Positions 1-8,408 of a stretch of DNA of 30,440 nt are shown in pieces. The notes under the pieces are model-generated. The model made no database searches and was not told the origin of the DNA. It saw only the letters and a list, made by a program, of their open reading frames with translations. The position numbers and the translations under genes are program-made. The stretch spans positions 1-30,440 of the forward strand of contig JABMPK010000003.1 of the NCBI GenBank assembly GCA_013203725.1. The letters run 5' to 3'. The DNA comes from Candidatus Uhrbacteria bacterium (lineage in GTDB: Bacteria; Patescibacteriota; Patescibacteriia; UBA9934; UBA11717). Position 1 is the stretch's first letter, and each line of letters opens with the position of its first letter.

Positions 1-9
1 AGCCAGTAG
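1..9 (+). CDS. 3' tail of a further array gene (partial)
   Basis: The first bases read CAG TAG in the same position, relative to the conserved spacer, as the CAG TAG that ends the gene at 124-459. This suggests that another member of the small-gene array ends here and that the array continues upstream of the window. Only two codons are visible, so this rests on the spacer match alone. Confidence 0.35.
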   Translation, partial: SQ

Positions 10-117
10 CGCAATGCTACTGATGAGGGTCTTGCAAACCCGTTTCTAAGCCCGAGCTCATCTGAGCTCGGGACTCCAACTAGACATTGATTCTACAACC
101 ATCAATCTCTCGAGGAG
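2..117 (+). repeat. Structured array spacer, copy 1
   Basis: Identical to 452-567 except one base (15 T versus 465 C). It runs from the stop codon of one array gene to the Shine-Dalgarno of the next. Four short stem-loops can be drawn: GTAGCG/YGCTAC at 6-20, GGGT/ACCC at 27-41, a 10-bp stem CCCGAGCTCA/TGAGCTCGGG at 51-72, and ATTGAT/ATCAAT at 86-106. The single substitution turns a G-C pair into G-U, so the first stem survives. No T-run follows the strong hairpin, so it looks like an intercistronic RNA element and not a classic terminator. Confidence 0.85.
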
Positions 118-123
118 ATAAAC

Positions 124-459
124 ATGCCCGAGCCAAAGTTCGTACACGTCCCGCCGACTCTCTACATCTGTTTCGGATACAGACTGCATGTCGGTATCTG
201 TCACATCGTACTGCGTGGACATTGCGCCCAGGTCTTCGACGAAATGGCGAAGGAGGTCGCGGAACTCGAAGTACTGGACGGCCTGCTCTATGACGACCCT
301 GCGTTCGAGTCGCCGCTGCAGCTTGATGCAGCCGTCCGCGAAACGTTCGTGTCATACGACAGAATGGCGGTTCAGAAGCAGTGGGCCAAGTACCACAGTG
401 ACGCGGAGCACGCCGCTGGTCGGAAGTGCCGGCAGCGCAAATGTCACCAGTGCCAGTAG
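124..459 (+). CDS. Small orphan protein, array member 1
   Basis: Encodes 111 aa of unknown function. The start is fixed by a GAGGAG Shine-Dalgarno 6 nt upstream of ATG. It is paralogous to the next gene: both share a core pattern LH-[VL]-G-[IV]-C, then an R/K-G pair, V-[FL]-[DN]-E, [DE]-G-[LI]-[LV]-[YH]-D-D, and a later F-[VA]-S-[YF]-D-R-x-x-V-Q. The C-terminal tail is basic and Cys/His-rich (C-R-Q-R-K-C-H-Q-C-Q) and absent from the paralogue. No signal peptide or membrane segment is evident. Codons are GC-richer than in the adjacent glmS. It is flanked on both sides by copies of the same 116-bp spacer. I do not recognise the family. The conserved D-D and S-[YF]-D-R positions suggest a folded domain, but no activity can be named. 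Confidence 0.75.
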   Translation: MPEPKFVHVPPTLYICFGYRLHVGICHIVLRGHCAQVFDEMAKEVAELEVLDGLLYDDPAFESPLQLDAAVRETFVSYDRMAVQKQWAKYHSDAEHAAGRKCRQRKCHQCQ

Positions 460-567
460 CGCAACGCTACTGATGAGGGTCTTGCAAACCCGTTTCTAAG
501 CCCGAGCTCATCTGAGCTCGGGACTCCAACTAGACATTGATTCTACAACCATCAATCTCTCGAGGAG
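452..567 (+). repeat. Structured array spacer, copy 2
   Basis: Second copy of the 116-bp spacer, with the same four stem-loops at the same offsets (strong hairpin 501-522) and the Shine-Dalgarno at its 3' end. The sequence diverges immediately after the Shine-Dalgarno, where the next coding region starts. Paralogous coding regions are therefore separated by almost invariant noncoding DNA. Confidence 0.85.
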
Positions 568-573
568 TCAGAC

Positions 574-879
574 ATGCCGAGCAACGACGAGCTTTTTCTG
601 GGGCGTATGGTCTTCGTGGCGTTTCCTGACATGTTGCACCTTGGCGTGTGTAGCATGGAAGTGAAGGGCATTTTCGGGGAAGTCCTGAACGAGGATGGTG
701 ATCGACTCTTCGACCTGGCCATCGACGAAGGCATCGTCCATGACGATGCTGGAGAGGTCTTCGAATTCGAGTTCGAAGTGGTCATGGGAGGAATGTTCGC
801 ATCCTTCGACCGCGCAAAGGTCCAGGAGTTCTTCCTGCGACAGTCCAGGATCGCAACGATCTTGATGAGGGCTGAATAA
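574..879 (+). CDS. Small orphan protein, array member 2
   Basis: Encodes 101 aa, a diverged paralogue of the gene at 124-459, aligning from about residue 20 to 85 (see the shared pattern there). It is strongly acidic, with an alternating E-F stretch near residues 63-68. The start follows a GAGGAG Shine-Dalgarno inside the conserved spacer. The last ~10 codons run into a diverged third copy of the spacer, so the stop TAA lies inside a hairpin (869-883) instead of before it. This suggests either a frame extension or an eroded spacer. Function is unknown; no transmembrane segment or known motif is visible. Confidence 0.75.
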   Translation: MPSNDELFLGRMVFVAFPDMLHLGVCSMEVKGIFGEVLNEDGDRLFDLAIDEGIVHDDAGEVFEFEFEVVMGGMFASFDRAKVQEFFLRQSRIATILMRAE

Positions 880-912
880 GCCCGTTTCTACTGCACGAGC
901 CTTGAGCTCGTG
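850..912 (+). repeat. Diverged array spacer, copy 3, ending in a terminator
   Basis: Degraded spacer recognisable by CGCAACG, TGATGAGGG and CCCGTTTCTA in the same order. The second stem has changed on both sides (GGGT/ACCC to GGGCT/AGCCC at 869-873/879-883) and pairing is kept. The strong hairpin is now CACGAGC-CTTGA-GCTCGTG at 894-912. It is followed by a T-rich run, so here it probably ends the array transcript. Confidence 0.6.
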
Positions 913-971
913 TTTCCTTTTGCTCGAATCCTATTCGTCTAGTAAGATGTCCCTATATTAATTGATAGATT

Positions 972-2801
972 ATGTGTGGGATTGTTGGCTATTTTGGAAA
1001 AAAGGAGGCTCAACCTGTATTAATGGAAGGGCTCAGGCGGCTTGAATATCGTGGATACGATTCGGCTGGGATCGCGACTATGGAGGGCGATGTTATTCGA
1101 ATTACTCGGTCTGTTGGAAAGGTGAGCGAGCTTGCAGCGTTGATTAAAGAGGGAGACCAGTCGAACGTTGGGATCGCCCACACACGTTGGGCGACTCACG
1201 GGAAGCCTACAGAAAGTAACGCTCATCCACACAGGAGTAACGACGGAAAAGTTGCGGTTGTCCACAACGGGATAATTGAAAACTACAAGGAGCTCAAGGA
1301 AATGTTACAGCGGTCAGGTGCCACGTTCGTTTCCGAAACTGATACGGAGGTTATTGCGCATCTGATTCGTCATGAACTTAGTTCGGGTATAAATTTGGTT
1401 GATGCGACTCGTACAGCTCTAGTTCAACTCAAGGGAACGTATGGCATTATCGTAATGTCGTCGGAATATCCAGACTACATAGTAGCTGCTCGTATGGGAT
1501 CGCCGTTGATTTTGGGAGTTGGCGACAATGAACACTACATAGCATCGGATGCATCTGCAATTTTGCGCTACACACGCCAGATGGTCTACTTGGACGATGG
1601 AGAGATTGCAGTTGTTGGCCGTGGTGGTTTTGATATTCGCACATTGGGTAACAAGATGGTCGAGAAAGAAATCGAACTGATAGATGCGGCCGAGGCTGAG
1701 ATTCAGAAGATGGGGTATCCGCATTTCATGATGAAGGAGATGATGGAGCAGCCCGATGTTTTGCTAAACTCTACTCGCGGACGGCTTGATGTTGAAAACG
1801 GTATGGCGATTCTGGGTGGACTGCGTGATGTGGCCGACCGTCTTCGCGACATTGAACGGGTTATTATTGTTGGATGTGGTTCTGCATACTACGCGGGACT
1901 CGTTGGCGAGTACATGTTGGAGGAGTATGCGGGAATTCCAGTTGAGGTGGAGCTTGGGTCCGAGTTTAGATATCGCAAACCTATTATTTCAAAAAATACG
2001 GTCGTAATTGCAATCTCGCAAAGCGGAGAGACTGCCGACACGCTTGCTGCTGTTCGTGAAGCTAAAGAAAAGGGCGCGCTGACACTTGGAATAGTGAACG
2101 CGGTAGGGTCGACCATAGCGCGCGAGACAGATGCAGGAGTCTATAACCATGCGGGACCAGAGATCGGTGTCGCTTCAACAAAAGCATTCGTGTCGCAGAT
2201 GACGGTGCTCGCATTGTTCACGCTATTTCTTGGTCGTCAGCGTTCAATGTCGCTCGTGACAGGGCAGAGGATCGCGAAAGAAATTTTGGAGCTTCCAGAT
2301 AAGGTAAAAGAAATTTTGATACAACAAGACAAGATAGGAGATATTGGTTTGCGTTACAAAGATGTTGCGCATGCGTACTTTCTCGGACGGAAATACTGTA
2401 ACCCGATCGCAATGGAGGGGGCGTTGAAGTTGAAAGAGATATCGTACATTCATGCAGAGGGATATGCGGCAGGGGAGATGAAGCACGGACCGATCGCGCT
2501 TATTGAAGACGGCTTTCCCGTGATCGTTTTAGCTCCAAAAGATTCTGTATACGATAAGTCGATGAGTAACTTGGAGGAAATTCGTGCGCGTGGTGGACGA
2601 GTGATTATGGTTACTACTGAGGGGTGTGAGATTGATAGAAATTTGGTCGATGACGTAATCTTTATTCCAAAGACTTTGGAGATGTTGACACCAATCTTGG
2701 CGGTGATTCCTCTGCAGCTTCTTGCGTACTTTGTGACAATAGAGAAAGGGTTAGATCCGGACATGCCGCGTAATCTTGCAAAATCTGTTACAGTTGAGTA
2801 A
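972..2801 (+). CDS. glmS: Glutamine-fructose-6-phosphate aminotransferase (isomerising)
   Basis: Makes glucosamine-6-phosphate from fructose-6-phosphate and glutamine, the first step toward UDP-GlcNAc for peptidoglycan and surface glycans; cytosolic. At 609 aa it is the usual length. The N-terminus is MCGIVGYFG, with Cys2 as the glutaminase nucleophile after Met removal. The class II amidotransferase domain (about 1-225) has TRWATHG, AHPH and NGIIEN segments. Two SIS sugar-isomerase domains follow, with GCGSAYYAG and SQSGETADT. The protein ends in the family hallmark NLAKSVTVE. The start is fixed by Cys2; no clear Shine-Dalgarno is present. No glmS-ribozyme-like leader is apparent in the short gap upstream. 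Its stop overlaps the start of the FemAB-like gene by one base, so the two are probably translated together. Confidence 0.97.
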   Translation: MCGIVGYFGKKEAQPVLMEGLRRLEYRGYDSAGIATMEGDVIRITRSVGKVSELAALIKEGDQSNVGIAHTRWATHGKPTESNAHPHRSNDGKVAVVHNGIIENYKELKEMLQRSGATFVSETDTEVIAHLIRHELSSGINLVDATRTALVQLKGTYGIIVMSSEYPDYIVAARMGSPLILGVGDNEHYIASDASAILRYTRQMVYLDDGEIAVVGRGGFDIRTLGNKMVEKEIELIDAAEAEIQKMGYPHFMMKEMMEQPDVLLNSTRGRLDVENGMAILGGLRDVADRLRDIERVIIVGCGSAYYAGLVGEYMLEEYAGIPVEVELGSEFRYRKPIISKNTVVIAISQSGETADTLAAVREAKEKGALTLGIVNAVGSTIARETDAGVYNHAGPEIGVASTKAFVSQMTVLALFTLFLGRQRSMSLVTGQRIAKEILELPDKVKEILIQQDKIGDIGLRYKDVAHAYFLGRKYCNPIAMEGALKLKEISYIHAEGYAAGEMKHGPIALIEDGFPVIVLAPKDSVYDKSMSNLEEIRARGGRVIMVTTEGCEIDRNLVDDVIFIPKTLEMLTPILAVIPLQLLAYFVTIEKGLDPDMPRNLAKSVTVE

Positions 2802-3766
2802 TGAAAGTTGTAACCAACAAGGAGGATTGGAATGATTTTGTATCCGACCACGGTCCGCGGTCGGGGGCTTTTTTGCAATCCTGGGAGTGGGGAGAGTTGC
2901 AAGAGGAACTTGGGCATGAAGTTTCTAGGTATGCTACAAGCGACGCGCGAGCTCAGCTTGTGGAACATAAGCTTCCCGCGGGACAGACGTACCATTACAT
3001 TCCACGCGGACCAGTCAGCAAGTCGGCTGCGAGCTCGTCGGACCTGCTGAAGCTGCTAGCGGACGATCTTGCTGAAGATATATTTCTTCGTGTTGATCCC
3101 GTTCATACGTTTTCGACAACGGACTTGAACCTTTCTGTTAAAAATACAAAAGATGTTCAACCTTCAGCTACGTTGATTACGAGCTTGATACAAAACGAGA
3201 GCGACTTGCTAGAAGAGATGCATGGCAAGACGCGCTACAACATCCGGCTCGCGGAGAAACGTGGGGTGCAAATCAAGATAGGAGTCGAGGATGCGCTCGG
3301 TGCATTCGTTGACCTTGTTACTGAGACGTCTACTCGACATGGAATTAGAGCTCACGATCGCAAGCACTACGAGATGATTTTGAAGCACTTGGATGGTAGC
3401 GATAATGCACCTCGCGCCTTTTTAACGATAGCGACTCATGATGGCGACATCTTGGCGACGGCAATGTGCCTGGACTGGAACGGGACTCGTACTTACCTGC
3501 ATGGCGCGAGCTCGGATATCAAAAAAAATCTGATGGCGCCACACTTGCTTCACTGGAAGCTGGTGGATGACGCTAAAAGTCACGGACTTACCGCCTACGA
3601 CTGGTGGGGAATTGCACCAGAAGGCCAGCCAGAGCATCCGCTTCAGGGTGTGACCAGATTCAAGAAAGGCTTTGGTGGCGAGATTGTGGCGTCACCAAGT
3701 ACTATCGACCTTGTTATAAAGCCGCTTTGGTATCGGGCGTACACTTTCATGAAAAAATTCAAATAA
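2801..3766 (+). CDS. FemAB-family peptidoglycan bridge aminoacyltransferase
   Basis: Encodes 321 aa, similar to FemA/FemB/FemX-type transferases. These use aminoacyl-tRNA to add amino acids to the peptide stem of lipid-linked peptidoglycan precursor on the cytoplasmic side of the membrane. Visible family marks are the N-terminal S-x-x-Q-S-W-E-W-G-E-L-Q-x-x-x-G segment (about residues 22-38), YIPRGPV (67-73), and a C-terminal GNAT-like half with KTRYNIRLAEKRGV, YLHGASS, LLHW and YDWWGIAPEG, then a GVTRFKKGFGG segment. The start overlaps the glmS stop (TAATG), consistent with translational coupling and a shared cell-wall role. The amino acid added cannot be told from sequence. The gene ends at a bidirectional terminator. 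Confidence 0.9.
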   Translation: MKVVTNKEDWNDFVSDHGPRSGAFLQSWEWGELQEELGHEVSRYATSDARAQLVEHKLPAGQTYHYIPRGPVSKSAASSSDLLKLLADDLAEDIFLRVDPVHTFSTTDLNLSVKNTKDVQPSATLITSLIQNESDLLEEMHGKTRYNIRLAEKRGVQIKIGVEDALGAFVDLVTETSTRHGIRAHDRKHYEMILKHLDGSDNAPRAFLTIATHDGDILATAMCLDWNGTRTYLHGASSDIKKNLMAPHLLHWKLVDDAKSHGLTAYDWWGIAPEGQPEHPLQGVTRFKKGFGGEIVASPSTIDLVIKPLWYRAYTFMKKFK

Positions 3767-3767
3767 A

Positions 3768-3789
3768 ACACCAGGCATAGGCCTGGTGT
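3768..3789. terminator. Bidirectional terminator between convergent operons
   Basis: Perfect 9-bp stem ACACCAGGC / GCCTGGTGT with loop ATAG, an A-run on the left and a T-run on the right. It serves the FemAB gene on the plus strand and the Ig-like repeat gene on the minus strand. Confidence 0.9.
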
Positions 3790-3793
3790 TTTT

Positions 3794-5785
3794 CTATTCT
3801 ACGACTACTCCTTTATTTTCGGCGAATATGTCGTTTGGAAGTTCTGATGTAAGTGCCGACGCAGATGTTGATACCTGCGAACCGGTCACTGTATCAAACG
3901 CTGTGGCCGAGCTTGGACCCAGAAGGTCCAGGAAGGTTCCAACGTCTGCGGAACTTGGGTTCACTTTCATGTCGAAGATGGCTACTGGTTGTTCTGAACC
4001 AGCGTTTAAATTGCCAACTGACCAACGCACTCTTTTCGCCACACTGTCGTAGTGCAACGTGCCAACGGAGCTTGATACCAGTCCACCCCATGTACTGTCG
4101 GAGGGAATTGGTGCAACCATTACCAGGTTTTCTACATCGTTCAATGCATTCGCAACAGACCATGTAACGCGGTAAGTAGTCTCTTGACCGACCTGTGGTG
4201 GCATTGATCCTGAACCAACTTTCGAGCCAGTATCGTCGTAGTACATGGCGTCAGAAGTTGCTCTAATGTCGGACGCGATTTGAATCACTATCGTTGTTGA
4301 TTCAATTTTGCTGTTAATCTCTAGACCACCAATACTTGTAATACGAGCCTCAGCTCGAAGCTCGATTATCGTAGGACCATCGTCGTTAGTCGGAATTGCA
4401 AGGTCTATACTTGCATCTTCTCCACCACGCAATGTTTCTAAACGGCTCAAGTCAGTGTCGTCCCAGTTAATCTTGTTGCCATGAACGTCACCCTTTGGAA
4501 TCCCCTCACGCTCTGCAAGATTTAGTCGACTCATGCCCTCGTCAACAAACAGTTCGATTGTAATTTCTTCTGCTGACTCTTCTCCACGGTTATCTAACGA
4601 CACATTTACTATGATGTCGTCTCCCGGCAAGATTATTGAGTCACCTGTCCGTCCATTTACGATCAGGGAGAGCGCGAAGTCACTTGCAAGCACTGTGCTT
4701 GTGAATGATGAACGTGCTTGCTCAACGAATTTATTGTTCAGATTGATACCGACAACGGAAGAGAGTTCTTGTTCACCCTGCACGTCTGATGCGAACGATC
4801 CGCTAACCGTCATCTCAAACTTTTCTTCACTGCTGAGCGCCGGGATGACCCAAATCGGTTGATTCTCTTCCGATGTCTCAACGCTGCTCGTATTAATCAC
4901 GAATCCCTGTGGGAGTTCGAGCCTTAACTCAAGGCCGTTCACTGTTTCTCCTTCATTATTATGCTCCACAGTTATTCTGTACTCCTGCGACTCGCCTGGG
5001 ATCGATCGATCCGGACCGTCTATCGCAGTTGCAAAGACACTTTCTTCGATTATGAAGCTGTCTGACTCAATGTCTTCAAACGGCGAGGAAAAGTTTGCAG
5101 GTGTGTAGCGAGAGATCGTCTGAATTGTAACTGCGGATCCTGGTTTTTCGTAAAACGTTCCCTCGACTAGAATCTCGCCATGCTCGTTTGGTGCAAGCGA
5201 GCCAATCTTCCATTCAAGAGGGTCTTGTTCGATTGGATCTGGGAGCGTTCTGTTTAGAACAAAGTTTTCTGGAAGGTGTAATGTAATTTCTACGTCTGCA
5301 AGCGGTACATTGCCCGGGTTATTGTAGGGGATAGTGATCTCTGTCATCTTTCCGCTTACAATACCTTCCTCTGGAGTGTTTATGTCGAAGGTCAGTGCGT
5401 CCTGCTGTCCATCGCTGAACGGATTATTTAACAGCACGGTGCCTGCTAGTCCTGCTGCAACTGCTATTAAAACTAATAGTGTTGATAGCAGAATACGTCT
5501 TACAACTGGTGTCCGGATTATGTCCAACTTGGACATGTCGATATCCTCATCACGTTCAACATCGAGCTCGTAAATGTATCGCAGACTTTCTTCCGGTGTC
5601 TGAGGGTCGTCGTCTTCTCTTAGCTCATCGTCTTCGTGCTCCGAGCCGTGCTGCACCTCAACATCATCTTCCTTTTTGTGATGCTTAGCGCGTGAGTGCT
5701 TTTGCTTTTTGTGTGGGTGAGTGATGCGCTTCTTTGGCTTGTGATGTTTCTCGCTTTTTTTCTTCTTCTTGTGATCGTCAGACAT
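3794..5785 (-). CDS. Single-pass surface protein with Ig-like (DUF11-type) repeats
   Basis: Encodes 663 aa. Residues 1-90 are highly charged: a Lys/His-rich stretch (1-38) and then an acidic stretch. One transmembrane segment lies at about 98-118 (ILLSTLLVLIAVAAGLAG). The remaining ~540 residues should lie outside the membrane and form about four beta-rich modules. Each has a pattern like PG-x-x-x-x-Y-x-I/V...NN-x-G...V-x-[GD]-[LV]-x-[LI]-x-L-x-[LF]-P, typical of DUF11/conserved-repeat domains found in bacterial surface proteins. It starts one base after the stop of the DUF4012 gene (TAG-T-ATG), so the two are translationally linked. No sortase motif or C-terminal anchor is seen; the N-terminal helix is the anchor. 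A structural or envelope-bridging role is inferred. Confidence 0.8.
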   Translation of the reverse strand: MSDDHKKKKKSEKHHKPKKRITHPHKKQKHSRAKHHKKEDDVEVQHGSEHEDDELREDDDPQTPEESLRYIYELDVERDEDIDMSKLDIIRTPVVRRILLSTLLVLIAVAAGLAGTVLLNNPFSDGQQDALTFDINTPEEGIVSGKMTEITIPYNNPGNVPLADVEITLHLPENFVLNRTLPDPIEQDPLEWKIGSLAPNEHGEILVEGTFYEKPGSAVTIQTISRYTPANFSSPFEDIESDSFIIEESVFATAIDGPDRSIPGESQEYRITVEHNNEGETVNGLELRLELPQGFVINTSSVETSEENQPIWVIPALSSEEKFEMTVSGSFASDVQGEQELSSVVGINLNNKFVEQARSSFTSTVLASDFALSLIVNGRTGDSIILPGDDIIVNVSLDNRGEESAEEITIELFVDEGMSRLNLAEREGIPKGDVHGNKINWDDTDLSRLETLRGGEDASIDLAIPTNDDGPTIIELRAEARITSIGGLEINSKIESTTIVIQIASDIRATSDAMYYDDTGSKVGSGSMPPQVGQETTYRVTWSVANALNDVENLVMVAPIPSDSTWGGLVSSSVGTLHYDSVAKRVRWSVGNLNAGSEQPVAIFDMKVNPSSADVGTFLDLLGPSSATAFDTVTGSQVSTSASALTSELPNDIFAENKGVVVE

Positions 5786-5786
5786 A

Positions 5787-8390
5787 CTATGGGCGCTCCA
5801 AAATCATTCCAAAGAATCCGTCAGTATTTTTATCCATATGGAACTGTGAGACGGTATCGGCCGTTGACCACAGTGGTCGCAGTGGGCCTGAGTTGAATGT
5901 GTAGTGCGTTTCTCTGACCTCCACTCCGGACTGTGCTTGGATTATTATGTTGTGCTTCACAGTTTTTGGAATCCCGATGTATGACCCAAGCTGCGACAAC
6001 GTTTCGTTCTCTGGCTCGTCCAAGATATCGTTTGGAAGTAGATATCGGAAGGTGAGCGTGCTTGATGTTCCGGGCTTTGTCTGTAGCCAGTGACCAAAGC
6101 TTGTTTTTCCAAGACCTTCGGTGATGAGTGTGCCTGTATTCTCGTCTACCACAGTTGTCTCAATCCGAGCCAGATCCTTGTCAACGGACAGACCTTCCAG
6201 TGACTCAAACAAACTCTCGTCTGGTGGGTTAGCTCCCGTTACACTGAGCAGCTCACTTCCTCGTGGTACAAATATTCTTGTAAACGACACGTTGTTCGCT
6301 CCAGAAAATGTCGCTGATGCCAATCCGTGATGAGCACGTTCGATTGTAACAAGGTTTTCTATTCTTCCATCACCTCTAACGGTGCTTTTGATGTCGATTT
6401 TATCGTCAATTACGCCGTCGGTCTTTCCGCCTCCGATATTTGCGTGAGTTACCATCAAGTAGTCACCCGTGTTTCCAAGCATAGCTCCGTCCCAACCAAG
6501 TTTTGATAGAGAAGACTGGATGTTTGGATTTGTATGGAATATTTGTATGTCACGATCAGATAATGCCTGGGAAAACAGCTGCGCTATTTGCAAAAACTGT
6601 TCACCATCTGCGCTTGTTATCTTTTCAAGTAGTGGAGGTGCAAGATCACCAATAAGACTCTTTGGCTGATTGAGTTCCTTGTCGTAATCAACTTCAACCT
6701 GCTTCTGTGTTTGGAATAGGAAGTTTTCTCCATCAATCGTCATGCCATATTCTGGTAGTTCGATAGGGCCTGTAACGTCGATCAACCTTGCGACCAACGT
6801 TGCGTTGATAGCAATGACACCGTCAACAGATGGACCGCCGCCTTCTTCGTAAAACTTCATCGCTTTCGATGCGCTTGTTGGGAAGTCTGGGAACCAGTTT
6901 GCGTCTTGCAACTCCCAACGACCGCGCAATAGCTGGAGTGGCCCTGGAGCCTGTACCTGCATTTGAAGCTGGCCTTGCTGATCGTAGGTTCCTCCTCCTG
7001 GAATGTTCATAGCCTCTAGCTCACCGTCCAAGATGTCTATCTCGGCAAGAGACCCCCAGAATCCTCCGGTTGGTCGTAGCTCTGTGTTGTTTTGGAAAAG
7101 TACAAGGTATCGTTGGCGCTGTTGGTGGCCAAGTAGCGCCTGAATTGAGTCGGAAGACTCATGAAATATTTCTAGAGAGGCGGTTACTTTAATAAGTATG
7201 TCTTCAATATCGCGTACCGTAGCGCGGTTCGATGCTGGGATTGAAGATACATTAATTTTTGCAAGTGCTTCGTTGGCAAGATGCAGATCTGGGATTGCTT
7301 GTTCTGCAAAAACATCGAATAGGGACACTGCAGCTGCAGGTGATGCTGTCGTGCGGTTTGCAACGGTCGCCATTCCGTCTGTCAAAGTGGCTGCCGCGCG
7401 CGAAGTCGCTTCACCAGCTTGCAGCAACAGCTTACCGTCCTTAACTTGCTTGCCGGTCGACGGGATGAGCTTCGCGATTCCAAGCAACTGTCGGTTTGCG
7501 GTTGATAGCTCTTCTTGTGCAGCTGCAAAAGAGCTTGCTGCTCGGTCGAACGAGTCTGTGGCACCGCCAAAATCCTGGGATGCAGCTGCCGTAGCCGCGC
7601 TCTCCAATGAGCCAAGTGCTGCAAGCCCACTCTCCATGATTGATCCTTGCGCCCGACCAACATCGTTGAGAGTTGTAACGGCGTGGATTGGAAGAACCAC
7701 TGCAAAAGACAAGCCTACAAACACTGTCAGTGTCTTCATCCAGCCGACCTGCATAGTTCGACGCGTTTTCTGTCGTGGAATTTTAACAAGCTTTGTTTTT
7801 TGCATTGTTTTGCGAGCCTGCACTTGCCTTACAGGTTCTGCAATCGCTGGCAGGTCAGCTAGCTCTTCAGCAACTGCGATGTCGTCGATCAGATCATCCA
7901 ATGTAAGCAGCGGCGCATCGAGTTCTTCGTATGCTGCTTCTACTTGTGACTCGTCTACCTCAATTTGGTCAATAAAGTCGTCAACGCTAATCACATCATA
8001 AACTGGGTGCAGTGCAGTTGTGCGCTTTGAACGTGTAACTTCTGGGAATCGTATTGAACCGTCGGAAACTTGGCTCCAAACGTCGGAGTCTTCCACCTTA
8101 AGGTCGTTGCCATACATCTCTTCAATTGTAGGTGTGTGTTGGAACGCCTCTGTAACCAAGAAGTTTGTTGATGTTACAGGTGACTCTTCTACAATCTCGT
8201 CTTCAATTTCAAAACGAATCACGTATGGTGATTCTGGGTGCGCGGTGTGAGTTGTAATTGCTGGGGAGTAGACATTGTTCGACACAGAAACAACAATAGC
8301 CTGATCTTCCAGATTAGGCTCATCTTCGAATATCGCATGGCCGATGATATTCAACGGTGCGCGATTATGTGATGTTGGTCGCTGAGGCAT
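5787..8390 (-). CDS. DUF4012-domain membrane protein
   Basis: Encodes 867 aa. A long acidic, low-complexity cytoplasmic region (1-200) is followed by a basic patch and one transmembrane helix at about 216-238. An Ala-rich helical region (240-420) comes next, then the DUF4012 domain starting at about 427 with RYLVLFQNNTELRPTGGFWG. Further marks are IPGGGTYD, a WFPDFP segment, and DGVIAIN. This domain is common in Candidate Phyla Radiation and actinobacterial genomes beside polysaccharide genes; its biochemical role is not established. It lies between a GT4 glycosyltransferase (18 nt upstream) and the Ig-like repeat protein (1-nt gap), which suggests a role in surface glycan assembly or attachment. 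No Shine-Dalgarno is seen at the ATG. Confidence 0.85.
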   Translation of the reverse strand: MPQRPTSHNRAPLNIIGHAIFEDEPNLEDQAIVVSVSNNVYSPAITTHTAHPESPYVIRFEIEDEIVEESPVTSTNFLVTEAFQHTPTIEEMYGNDLKVEDSDVWSQVSDGSIRFPEVTRSKRTTALHPVYDVISVDDFIDQIEVDESQVEAAYEELDAPLLTLDDLIDDIAVAEELADLPAIAEPVRQVQARKTMQKTKLVKIPRQKTRRTMQVGWMKTLTVFVGLSFAVVLPIHAVTTLNDVGRAQGSIMESGLAALGSLESAATAAASQDFGGATDSFDRAASSFAAAQEELSTANRQLLGIAKLIPSTGKQVKDGKLLLQAGEATSRAAATLTDGMATVANRTTASPAAAVSLFDVFAEQAIPDLHLANEALAKINVSSIPASNRATVRDIEDILIKVTASLEIFHESSDSIQALLGHQQRQRYLVLFQNNTELRPTGGFWGSLAEIDILDGELEAMNIPGGGTYDQQGQLQMQVQAPGPLQLLRGRWELQDANWFPDFPTSASKAMKFYEEGGGPSVDGVIAINATLVARLIDVTGPIELPEYGMTIDGENFLFQTQKQVEVDYDKELNQPKSLIGDLAPPLLEKITSADGEQFLQIAQLFSQALSDRDIQIFHTNPNIQSSLSKLGWDGAMLGNTGDYLMVTHANIGGGKTDGVIDDKIDIKSTVRGDGRIENLVTIERAHHGLASATFSGANNVSFTRIFVPRGSELLSVTGANPPDESLFESLEGLSVDKDLARIETTVVDENTGTLITEGLGKTSFGHWLQTKPGTSSTLTFRYLLPNDILDEPENETLSQLGSYIGIPKTVKHNIIIQAQSGVEVRETHYTFNSGPLRPLWSTADTVSQFHMDKNTDGFFGMILERP

Positions 8391-8408
8391 GGGTCAAAGC
8401 TGAGAGGA

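Noticed and set aside
1..912. CRISPR array or integron
   Set aside because: The repeats are 116 bp, the intervening units are protein genes of unequal length, and no cas or integrase gene is seen. Integron attC-type sites are not evident.
7198..8001. Long plus-strand reading frame (267 aa)
   Set aside because: It lies wholly antisense to the DUF4012 gene, is Ser/Ala-biased low complexity, and has no ribosome site. The DUF4012 frame has recognisable domains.
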